A stretch of 41,405 bases of DNA, from the NCBI GenBank assembly GCA_947175555.1, contig CAMWNK010000011.1, positions 1 to 41,405 on the forward strand, written 5' to 3'. This document shows, piece by piece, positions 9,308-17,281 of this stretch. Made by a program: the position numbers and the translations under genes. Below the pieces are notes generated by a model. It was not told the origin of the DNA, did not search any database, and was given only the letters and a program-made list of their open reading frames with translations. The stretch is from an uncultured Clostridia bacterium. Its GTDB lineage: Bacteria; Bacillota; Clostridia; Christensenellales; UBA3700. Positions within the stretch are counted from its first letter, which is position 1. The number at the start of each line of letters is the position of its first letter.

Positions 9308-10507
9308 TTACAGCTTTTCGGCTATCTTTTTCATAAAGTCTACGGTATTGAGCTTTACAGCCTTATTTTTACCGCTGTACAGCGATACCAAGTCTCCCGT
9401 CATATAACCCGATGCAATGGTGTCAATCACAGCCTTTTCCAACCTATCTGCAAAGCCGACTAAATCGGATATATTATCTATCTCTCCCCTCTTGCGCAAT
9501 GCACCCGACCAAGCGAATATCGTAGCTACGGGATTGGTTGAGGTCTCCTCTCCCTTAAGATACTTATAATAGTGTCTTGTAACGGTGCCGTGAGCCGCCT
9601 CGTATTCGTAATTGCCGTCGGGGGATACGAGCACGGACGTCATCATCGCAAGCGAGCCGTATGCGGTAGCCACCATATCGCTCATGACGTCGCCGTCATA
9701 GTTCTTGCATGCCCATATGAATCCGCCGTTGCTCCTCACCGCTCTTGCGACAGCGTCGTCAATCAGCGTATAGAAGTATTCTATGCCCGCCTTTTCAAAC
9801 TTCTCTTTATATTCGCTCTCGTATATTTCGGCGAAAATATCCTTAAAGTTGTGGTCGTATGTCTTGGATATGGTATCTTTAGCCGCAAACCACACGTCCT
9901 GCTTTACGTCCAAGGCATAGTTGAAGCAGCAACGGGCGAATGAAGATATACTCTTATCCGTATTGTGCATACCCATCACTATTCCCGACGACTTGCTAAA
10001 GTCGAATATCTCTATCTCTCTCCTGCCGTTCTCGTCGTCGATAACGAGCGTAGCCTTACCGCCTTTAGCGACTTTAGCCTCTACGTCCTTATAGATATCG
10101 CCGTACGCGTGCCTTGCCATGGTGATGGGGCTTGTCCAGGTAGGTATATAGGGCTTGATGCCCTCTACCAGTATGGGAGCGCGGAATACCGTGCCGTCGA
10201 GTATAGCCCTAATAGTGCCGTTAGGGCTCTTCCACATAGAGGTAAGATTATATTCGCTTACGCGCTGAGCGTTGGGAGTGATGGTTGCGCACTTTACGCC
10301 CACGCCGTACTTCTTAATAGCTTCGGCGCACTCTACGGTAACTTTATCCTTAGTCGCCTCTCTGTTGGGCAATCCGAGGTCGTAATACTCGCTCTTAAGC
10401 TCCACGTAAGGATTGATAAGGATATCTTTTATCTGACTCCATATTACGCGCGTCATTTCGTCCCCGTCCATCTCGACGACGGGATTAATCATTTTAATCT
10501 TGCTCAT
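9308..10507 (-). CDS. icd: NADP-dependent isocitrate dehydrogenase
   Basis: MSKIKMINPVVEMDGDEMTRVIWSQIKDILI...PNGTIRAILDGTVFRAPI...ITMARHAYGD; homodimeric eukaryote-like NADP-IDH type. Confidence 0.92.
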   Translation of the reverse strand: MSKIKMINPVVEMDGDEMTRVIWSQIKDILINPYVELKSEYYDLGLPNREATKDKVTVECAEAIKKYGVGVKCATITPNAQRVSEYNLTSMWKSPNGTIRAILDGTVFRAPILVEGIKPYIPTWTSPITMARHAYGDIYKDVEAKVAKGGKATLVIDDENGRREIEIFDFSKSSGIVMGMHNTDKSISSFARCCFNYALDVKQDVWFAAKDTISKTYDHNFKDIFAEIYESEYKEKFEKAGIEYFYTLIDDAVARAVRSNGGFIWACKNYDGDVMSDMVATAYGSLAMMTSVLVSPDGNYEYEAAHGTVTRHYYKYLKGEETSTNPVATIFAWSGALRKRGEIDNISDLVGFADRLEKAVIDTIASGYMTGDLVSLYSGKNKAVKLNTVDFMKKIAEKL

Positions 10508-10540
10508 ATCTGCTCCGTATATAAATAATAGTTAAATTAA

Positions 10541-11671
10541 TTATATACGCTTACAGCCCGATTTGCAACCGTTTGCTCCGCCATCGGAATACCTCGCAAG
10601 CACCCCCGAACCGAACTTGGGCGCGACTCTCCCCTCATACTCGGCAATAGCTTCGCTCACCACTATATCTATAAGTCTGCCGCCGTCTATGCCCTTGTCC
10701 TTGAACAGATAATTGGCAAGCGAGCCGGGTATCGTGTTCACCTCGTTTATATACGCCTTTCCGTCCGTGTTGTCTATCAGAAAGTCCATTCTCACCACGC
10801 CGCGCATATTAAGGCATTTGTATATGCTCACCGCCTGGTCTCTCACAGCCGCTGCCGTCTCGGGAGGCAGCTTTGCGGGAAATTCCCTTTCGCCCGCATT
10901 GATTTTACCGTCCGCCATGTATTTATCGTCGAAGGTCAAAAACTCGTTCCAGCTCACAGGTCTTTCAAGCGACGAGGCAAGTATCTCCCCGCTGCTGTAC
11001 ACGCACGCGCAGTTGATTTCTTTATAATCGGTAAGCGCCTTTTCAATGATTATTTCGCTGTCGAACTCAAAGGCTACCTCTACGGCTTCCTTAAGAGCCT
11101 GCTCGTCTTTTGCTACGCTGATACCTATAGACGAGCCTTGCCTTGCAGGCTTAACTATCAGCGGATATCCCAGCTTATACGCGCTCGTAAAGTAATTGTC
11201 TCCGCCGTCCTTATTGAGCAGTATACAAGGCAGCACCTCTGCGCCGAAAGCGGAAAATACGCCCTTAGACAGCGCCTTATTCATGCACAGCGCGGATACC
11301 TCCACGTTGGGAGATGTGTATGGTATATTGTGCATTTCCAGCAAGCCCTGCAAGCTGCCGCTCTCGCCCTTGCCGCCGTGCGTGCACAGCAGCGCGCAAT
11401 CGATATCGGCTACCTTGCGCCTTATCGCCTTATCCCTTATCAGGCTTTTACCCTCGAAATGCACCTGCTTGCCCTTTCCTTGCGTGCTGCCGATGTATGA
11501 CGATATCCTATCCGCGCTATCAATCATCTTCATGCTGCCGTCCGCCTCGAGCAACACGGGATAGATTGCGTACTTACTCCTATCAATCATACCCATTATC
11601 TGCACTGCGGTTATAATGGATATATCTCTCTCACAGGACTCCCCTCCGTAGATAACAGCCAAATTAATCAT
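10541..11671 (-). CDS. ddl: D-alanine--D-alanine ligase
   Basis: MINLAVIYGGESCERDISIITAVQI...LGYPLIVKPARQGSSIGIS...INEVNTIPG; ATP-grasp Ddl. Start placed at internal ATG with SD GAGAGGTG; ORF track begins at 11686. Confidence 0.92.
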   Translation of the reverse strand: MINLAVIYGGESCERDISIITAVQIMGMIDRSKYAIYPVLLEADGSMKMIDSADRISSYIGSTQGKGKQVHFEGKSLIRDKAIRRKVADIDCALLCTHGGKGESGSLQGLLEMHNIPYTSPNVEVSALCMNKALSKGVFSAFGAEVLPCILLNKDGGDNYFTSAYKLGYPLIVKPARQGSSIGISVAKDEQALKEAVEVAFEFDSEIIIEKALTDYKEINCACVYSSGEILASSLERPVSWNEFLTFDDKYMADGKINAGEREFPAKLPPETAAAVRDQAVSIYKCLNMRGVVRMDFLIDNTDGKAYINEVNTIPGSLANYLFKDKGIDGGRLIDIVVSEAIAEYEGRVAPKFGSGVLARYSDGGANGCKSGCKRI

Positions 11672-11686
11672 ACTCACACCTCTCAA

Positions 11687-13252
11687 TCAATAATTATCGG
11701 GCAAATCGTTTTCTATCAGCAGCGTATCTCCGCTTGTCAGAATTTCGGAAAACAGCTTTTGCGCATCGGCAAGCGTATCCGTCATATATATGCTCGACTC
11801 GTCGAAAGCGTGCGCAATCATGCCGTCCTTGATTGCAAATCTTTTCGGACCTATCAATATCGCGATATCGACGATATCTGCCATCTTCTTTCCTAGGTTG
11901 TAATTGGCTTCGTATTCCGCGCTGCCCAGCTCCACCAATCCTTGCGCCGCCACTATTTTCCTGCCGCTAAACTGCGCAAGAGTATCCAAAGCATACGCCG
12001 CGCCTTCGGGATTACTGTTAAAGCTGTCGTCTATTATGGTAATGCCTCTGTTGTTTATCACTTCCAGTCTGTGCTCGATAGGCTGTATATCACCTATGCC
12101 CGCGACGATATCCTTATCTTCCATGCCTATCGCAAGGCAAAGGCAGGCGGCTATGCAGATATTGATGATGTTGTGATTGCCGATAAGCGCGCACTTGCAG
12201 CGATAAGATTTATCATCGAGATGCAGCGTAAATTGCGTGCCCGAGCCGTCCGTTATTATATCCTCTGCATATACGCCCTTCTTGCCGTCCACGAGGTACT
12301 TATACTCGAGAGCGCAACGCTCGTACAGCTCCTCAGCCCCGCCCATGCCGTTGAAGATAGCTATGCCGTGCACGGGCAGCGACGCTATCAGCTCATACTT
12401 AGTAGACTTGATGTTGTCGAGATTCTTAAAGGTCTGCAGGTGCTGCTGAGTAATTCCCGTGATAATTCCGCACGTGGGCCTTACGATATCGCACAGCTCG
12501 GCGATATCGCCCTTGCGCCTTGCGCCCATTTCGCATACGAATATCTGGGTATCTTCAGGCATCTCGCTCACCGCTCTGCACACTCCCATAGGCGTATTGT
12601 ACGATGACGGAGTGCAATACGACTTATAGCTGCGCGATAAGATAGTATTGAGTATAAACTTTACGCTCGTCTTACCCATGCTGCCCGTAATGCCTATCTT
12701 GACCAAGCCTTGCCTTTTGGCAAGCTCGCGCTTGCATTGCAATATATACTTCCTTCTTACGGCATATTCTATAGGCGAAGTGATTGCAAGACTCAGCCAC
12801 AATAGCGGCAGAGTGAGCAATGCGCTCATCGGTATGAATATGTATCTCCAACTTATCACGGAGAATATTAAATCCCCCAACGCGCATATCGCCAAACATG
12901 CGCCGCAGTTGAGTATAAAAAACGCCGCTATCAGCCTTATACATCTGCTTGTCAAAGCAAGCTGCTTTTTCACCTTTTTAGAGTACTCTGCGATACTAAA
13001 GCATATATCCGCCACCGCGCACTCCACGGGCACAATCCACTCCAGCGACTGAATAGCGGTAAGGTAAGCTATAACGTAGGCTATCAAAGCCACGCACCAC
13101 TTAGCCATCACCAGATACAATATATTAGTATAATAACCTGTAATCTTAGGCGTAACGCACGCCCTATAACTTTCCAATTGCGTATAATTGACTAATCTCA
13201 GTCCTATTACGGTAGTTAAAATCGCCGTAATTACAGCCACTCCCCACAGCAT
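11687..13252 (-). CDS. murF: UDP-N-acetylmuramoyl-tripeptide--D-alanyl-D-alanine ligase, with N-terminal membrane segments
   Basis: Mur ligase motifs GITGSMGKTSVKFILNTIL, EMGARRKGDIAELCDIVRPTCGIITGI, DDSFNSNPEGAAYALDTL; hydrophobic N-terminal ~170 aa. Confidence 0.88.
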   Translation of the reverse strand: MLWGVAVITAILTTVIGLRLVNYTQLESYRACVTPKITGYYTNILYLVMAKWCVALIAYVIAYLTAIQSLEWIVPVECAVADICFSIAEYSKKVKKQLALTSRCIRLIAAFFILNCGACLAICALGDLIFSVISWRYIFIPMSALLTLPLLWLSLAITSPIEYAVRRKYILQCKRELAKRQGLVKIGITGSMGKTSVKFILNTILSRSYKSYCTPSSYNTPMGVCRAVSEMPEDTQIFVCEMGARRKGDIAELCDIVRPTCGIITGITQQHLQTFKNLDNIKSTKYELIASLPVHGIAIFNGMGGAEELYERCALEYKYLVDGKKGVYAEDIITDGSGTQFTLHLDDKSYRCKCALIGNHNIINICIAACLCLAIGMEDKDIVAGIGDIQPIEHRLEVINNRGITIIDDSFNSNPEGAAYALDTLAQFSGRKIVAAQGLVELGSAEYEANYNLGKKMADIVDIAILIGPKRFAIKDGMIAHAFDESSIYMTDTLADAQKLFSEILTSGDTLLIENDLPDNY

Positions 13253-13287
13253 AAATATACCTCCGAGCCATAAGCGCGGCGTATATT

Positions 13288-13986
13288 TTATCCGAAATAC
13301 ACGCCGTTGAGGAAGGATCTCAGCCGCATGATAAAGGCGCTATGACTGTCCACGTAGGAGTAATGACCGCCGTCCAATACCGCAAGGCGCGCGCCCTTAA
13401 TTCCTCTTGCCAGTCTCTTTGCCATATACATGGGGGTATCCTTATCCCTCTTGCCCCATATTATGAGAGTGGGTATATTAATGTGTCTGAGTTCCTCTTC
13501 TTGATAGGTATGTATCACGTTGATAAACGTCTTGCGCATGTCGGGAGCAAGCGCGCGATAATCGCTCGAGCCGCACGAGCTCGTATTCATGCGCAGAGCT
13601 TTTCTGAGTTTATACTTGACATTTCTGAATATCTTTTTAAGCGTAAGACGCGGCTTCATACCCGCGCTGTCTATCAGTACGATTGACTTTATCTTATCGC
13701 AGCTTGCCGCAAGACGTATCGCCACTCTGCCGCCGAAGGAGTGTCCTATTACCGTTACGTCCTCAAGGCTGAGATGATTAATAAGTTCTATTGCGCCGTC
13801 GCAATAGTCTTGCAATGTATAGTCCTTAAGCGCAGGAGTATTTCCAAAGCCGTACATATCTGCCGAAACGCACCTGTACGTATCGGCAAGGTCGCCCGCC
13901 GCGCCCTTAAAGGATACTATGCTGCCGCCCCAACCGTGTAAAAAAAGCAGATTATGACCTCTGCCGCAATCTTCGTAATTAAAAAT
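13288..13986 (-). CDS. Alpha/beta hydrolase; probable non-canonical start
   Basis: GHSFGGRVAIRLA nucleophile elbow, IIWGKRDKDTP, DGGHYS. Frame extends upstream of the ATG at 13857 through NYEDCGRGHNLLFLHGWGGSIVSFKGAAGDLADTYRCVSADMYGFG to an in-frame TAA at 13993-13995. Confidence 0.82.
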   Translation of the reverse strand: MFNYEDCGRGHNLLFLHGWGGSIVSFKGAAGDLADTYRCVSADMYGFGNTPALKDYTLQDYCDGAIELINHLSLEDVTVIGHSFGGRVAIRLAASCDKIKSIVLIDSAGMKPRLTLKKIFRNVKYKLRKALRMNTSSCGSSDYRALAPDMRKTFINVIHTYQEEELRHINIPTLIIWGKRDKDTPMYMAKRLARGIKGARLAVLDGGHYSYVDSHSAFIMRLRSFLNGVYFG

Positions 13987-14032
13987 AGGTATTTACCTCC
14001 GCGAGTTAACTTCCTGCTTCTCTATCCGCAAG

Positions 14033-14473
14033 CTAAATGCTCTTGGTATAAAGAATCGCGTCCGAGGTATTGTCGTAATATTTTTTTCTCACTCCGCACT
14101 TGATAAAGCCGTGCTTCTCGTACAGACTAACAGCCGCAACGTTGCCCTCTCTCACTTCCAAGTTGATTGCACTTACGCCGCAGATTGAGCACTGCGCTAT
14201 TATATCGGCAATCAAGGCATTGCCTACGCCCTGTCGCCTTACGCCCGCAAGTACAGCGATATTGTTGATATCGGCTACGTCCTCTACGTAGTAAAAGCTG
14301 TAGTACCCCACGACCTCGCTATCCCTCACGGCTACTCTTGCAACCGCCCTTTCACACTCGATAAGCGAAGCAATAGAGCTAATAGACCAAGGCACGTCGA
14401 TTGCCTCCGCCTCTATTGCCGCGACGCTCTCGACGTCGCCTACAGTCATATCGCGCAGCTCAATCGCCGTCAT
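14033..14473 (-). CDS. rimI: Ribosomal-protein-alanine N-acetyltransferase (GNAT)
   Basis: MTAIELRDMTVGDVESVAAIEAEAIDVPWS...NNIAVLAGVRRQGVGNALI...INLEVREGNVAAVSLYEKHGF; next to tsaB. ORF track starts earlier, inside tsaB. Confidence 0.85.
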   Translation of the reverse strand: MTAIELRDMTVGDVESVAAIEAEAIDVPWSISSIASLIECERAVARVAVRDSEVVGYYSFYYVEDVADINNIAVLAGVRRQGVGNALIADIIAQCSICGVSAINLEVREGNVAAVSLYEKHGFIKCGVRKKYYDNTSDAILYTKSI

Positions 14474-15038
14474 ACATCCTCTCTGCCTGAGACTTCTTAA
14501 GATACAAGGGCATGAGCGCGTCAGTTGCGCCGTCCGTTGCGCAATACCTTGCGGTATACGCCAGATTATAGGCGTCGGATTTACCGTCGAAATACACCGT
14601 ATTACAGCCGTACGCGTCAATCTGCTCTTGCGTCATCACCTTGCACTCGAGCATATGCTTAGCGTCGCCTTCGAATATTGCGGCATAATATTCCCCGTTG
14701 CGGCATTGCTCCGCTACGATAAACTTATCGCCCGTAATATTATATGCCGCTGCCTGCAAAGTGTTGATTGCCACCTTCTTGCACCCTATAGCGTCCGCGA
14801 TAGCCTTTGCGGTGGCTATGCCTATCCTTATACCCGTAAAAGATCCGGGACCTACGCAGCACGCTATAGTATCGATATCCTTAAGCGTCAGCCCCGCTCT
14901 GCTCAACACTTCGTCTATAAATGGGATTACAAGAGAATTATTGCGGACACCGCCGCCGCGCTTATAAGTTACGCCCTCGCCGTCGTCTACGGCTATGACC
15001 ATATCGCTGCCCGCGCATTCGATTATTAATGTATTCAT
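14460..15038 (-). CDS. tsaB: tRNA t6A biosynthesis protein TsaB
   Basis: GPGSFTGIRIGIATAKAIADA; N-terminal ASKHA fold; adjacent to rimI and tsaE. Confidence 0.9.
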   Translation of the reverse strand: MNTLIIECAGSDMVIAVDDGEGVTYKRGGGVRNNSLVIPFIDEVLSRAGLTLKDIDTIACCVGPGSFTGIRIGIATAKAIADAIGCKKVAINTLQAAAYNITGDKFIVAEQCRNGEYYAAIFEGDAKHMLECKVMTQEQIDAYGCNTVYFDGKSDAYNLAYTARYCATDGATDALMPLYLKKSQAERMYDGD

Positions 15039-15102
15039 ACTCTCTCCGATAAAATTTTACAAGCTAAACGCGCCTTATCAGCTGCTCTGCGCCTGCTTAT
15101 TC

Positions 15103-15519
15103 CTATAGCGGCAAGTCCATACCCGCAATGCTGATTATTCGCTCTCCCTCGTCGCCTACTTGAATATCTATTGTAATAGGATTGCTCACGCACGAGAACT
15201 TATTCCACTCTATCACGCATACGCCGCCCGCGTACAGATACTCCTCCAGTCCCAACTCGTACAGCTCGTCCTCATCCCCCGCCCTGTACATATCGAAGTG
15301 ATATAGATTCAGTCTGCCCTTATAGCTTTTCATAAAGGTAAAGGTAGGCGAAGTTACCGTATCTTTTACGCCAAGCGACTTAGCAAGACACTTTGTAAAG
15401 GCGGTCTTGCCCGCGCCGAGACGCCCCGACAGCAGTATGACCTCTCCGCCTTTGAGCTGTCCTGCCACGGCGGCGGCGAGAGTTTGGGTATCTTCGATAC
15501 TGCGAGAAATAAATTTCAT
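15103..15519 (-). CDS. tsaE: tRNA t6A biosynthesis ATPase TsaE
   Basis: GEVILLSGRLGAGKTAFTKCLAKSLGV, TSPTFTFMKSY, LYHFDMYR. Start placed at ATG 15519. Confidence 0.92.
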   Translation of the reverse strand: MKFISRSIEDTQTLAAAVAGQLKGGEVILLSGRLGAGKTAFTKCLAKSLGVKDTVTSPTFTFMKSYKGRLNLYHFDMYRAGDEDELYELGLEEYLYAGGVCVIEWNKFSCVSNPITIDIQVGDEGERIISIAGMDLPL

Positions 15520-15525
15520 AATCCA

Positions 15526-15555
15526 ATTATAATATACTTGACATTGCCTTTGCAA
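15526..15555 (-). promoter_or_regulatory. Putative promoter of tsaE, -10 box 6 nt from ATG
   Basis: Minus strand TTGCAA (15555-15550), 18-bp spacer, TATAAT (15531-15526), TGGATT, ATG (15519). Confidence 0.65.
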
Positions 15556-15574
15556 TTATTTAATAATGTATTCA

Positions 15575-15690
15575 ATCTTTGAGGTAGAGTGCAATTCTCA
15601 GCCGGCGGTTAAAGTCCGCAAACGTCTTATTAAGACGCCGAGCAGGTGAAATTCCCGCACCGACGGTAAAAGTCCGGATAGGAAAGGAGC
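15575..15690 (+). ncRNA. FMN (RFN) riboswitch
   Basis: ATCTTTGAGG...GTGCAATTCTCAGCCGGCGGTTAAAGTCCGC...AGCAGGTGAAATTCCCGCACCGACGGTAAAAGTCCGGATAGGAAAGGAG carries the conserved RFN segments; precedes a ribU-like gene. Confidence 0.93.
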
Positions 15691-15693
15691 AAT

Positions 15694-16494
15694 ATGAAAA
15701 AGTTATTTCGTTTCAACGCGCGCTATTTGGCGTGGACTGCCGTATTTGCGGCGCTGGCTACAGCCCTACAGTTTATCGAAGTAGGCATACCGATAGTTCC
15801 CTCGTTTCTCAAGTTGGATTTCTCCGAGATGCCTGCCCTTGTCGCAGGATACGCGCTCGGACCTATTTCGGGCGTTATCGTTTGCTTAATCAAGAATTTG
15901 ATTACTCTCTCCACATCGTACTCGGGCGGCGTGGGCGAGCTGTCAAACTTCATACTCGGAGTGCTCTTCGTAGTGCCCGCATCGCTGGTGTACAAGTACA
16001 GACGCACGCGTGTCGGCGCGCTTATAGGCGCAATATTAGGCACGGTGATATCGTCGTTTGCCAGCGTGCTTACCAATTATTACATAGTCTACCCCGTATA
16101 TTATAACATTATGGACGAGGCGACTATACTCAATATGTACAGCGCGATTTACCCCGACACAAGGACTATACTGCGCGCGCTGTTTATCTTCAATCTCCCC
16201 TTCACTGCGGGCAAATTCATAATAGACAGCTTGATTACCTTTATACTCTATAAGCGTCTTAGTTACTTTATTAAAAACGGCTTCCGCAAGCGCAATCGCA
16301 GACGCGACACAGACGATAACGCTACCGAAGACAGCAAGGTCAACGCAGAGGATAATACGCAAGAGATATCAGACGATAAGGCTGACGACGTCGTAACGCC
16401 CAATCCATACATCGAGCCTTATCGGCAGGACAATCCCATCATTGTATACAGCGAGCAGAATAAAATAGATTCTTCGGATGAGACAAAGGAATAA
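15694..16494 (+). CDS. ribU: ECF transporter S component, riboflavin (RibU-like)
   Basis: LKLDFSEMPALVAGYALGPISGVIVCLIKNLI, several TM segments, FMN riboswitch upstream; long charged C-terminal tail. Confidence 0.9.
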   Translation: MKKLFRFNARYLAWTAVFAALATALQFIEVGIPIVPSFLKLDFSEMPALVAGYALGPISGVIVCLIKNLITLSTSYSGGVGELSNFILGVLFVVPASLVYKYRRTRVGALIGAILGTVISSFASVLTNYYIVYPVYYNIMDEATILNMYSAIYPDTRTILRALFIFNLPFTAGKFIIDSLITFILYKRLSYFIKNGFRKRNRRRDTDDNATEDSKVNAEDNTQEISDDKADDVVTPNPYIEPYRQDNPIIVYSEQNKIDSSDETKE

Positions 16495-16560
16495 GCAAAA
16501 TTTGCTTGCTTAGTTGAAAATAATATTCATAGGGCGCGCCTTAATATCTTTTACAGAAAA

Positions 16561-16600
16561 ATAGCGTAAGATTGTATAAAAAATGTACTGCTTGCGCTAT
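16561..16600. other. Intergenic hairpin (possible minus-strand terminator)
   Basis: ATAGCGTAAG (16561-16570) pairs with CTTGCGCTAT (16591-16600) with one G-U; on the minus strand it is followed by TTTT. Confidence 0.4.
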
Positions 16601-16723
16601 CTGTATAGATTGCGCCACCGCATCAGTATAATTCAACGCGTGAATATATGTGCTCTTTTGCGGCGCGATTGCATGTTTTGTACAGGTCTGATAGTATATT
16701 GATATTGACATCTAAAAATGTAA

Positions 16724-16768
16724 CTTATCCGGCTTGATTATCGCGCTGCCGTAAGCAGCATGGATAAG
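16724..16768. other. Intergenic nested hairpin
   Basis: CTTATCC (16724-16730)/GGATAAG (16762-16768) enclosing GCTGC-cgtaa-GCAGC. Confidence 0.4.
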
Positions 16769-16821
16769 ATTAAGATTTTTGTAACCTATAGTCATTAGCC
16801 TTTTACATGTTTTATAATAAA

Positions 16822-16842
16822 TAAGAGCGGCTTGGACCGCTC
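16822..16842 (-). terminator. Probable rho-independent terminator (minus strand)
   Basis: GAGCGG-tccaag-CCGCTC followed on the minus strand by TTATTTATTATAAAA. Confidence 0.55.
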
Positions 16843-16862
16843 CTACTATCTCCCCTTTTGCT

Positions 16863-17210
16863 CTACTTTCTCTTTAGCGCGCTTTCAATCAACGCCGCTG
16901 CCTCGCTCTCCGACATACCCGACACTGCCGCCTTCTTGGCTTTATAGAACAAGTCGGTATCCGCGCATACGGTTACGCTTGCATAGCCGAACCTTGCCTT
17001 TACGTCATCGGCGAGTTTATTCTTGAACTCGGTAAATTGCGTCCTTGTAAAAAAGGGCTGCGTCTGCACCGCGACCAAGACATCGTCGCCGCATATTACG
17101 CAATACGCCATATTGACGTTTTCATAGGCGCAGACGTAATCGTTGAGCTCCGCGCTTACGGGAGTGAACGCCGCCGCAACGGCGCATATACAAGTAATTA
17201 TAGTATTCAT
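16863..17210 (-). CDS. Small putatively secreted protein, possibly YhcN/YlaJ-like
   Basis: 115 aa; hydrophobic N-terminus (MNTIITCICAVAAAFTPVSA), then DDVLVAVQTQPFFTRTQFTEFKNKLADDVKARFGYASVTVCADTDLFYKAKK. Family assignment by resemblance only. Confidence 0.55.
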   Translation of the reverse strand: MNTIITCICAVAAAFTPVSAELNDYVCAYENVNMAYCVICGDDVLVAVQTQPFFTRTQFTEFKNKLADDVKARFGYASVTVCADTDLFYKAKKAAVSGMSESEAAALIESALKRK

Positions 17211-17281
17211 ACTATATTTATTGCACTTAGCGGATTAATTATACTCTGACTTTTCAATTCGCGCATAAGAGCACATATCGG

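Noticed and set aside
16493-16507. AAGCAAA-A-TTTGCTT inverted repeat at the ribU stop as a terminator
   Set aside because: No room for a loop and no T-run; probably chance.
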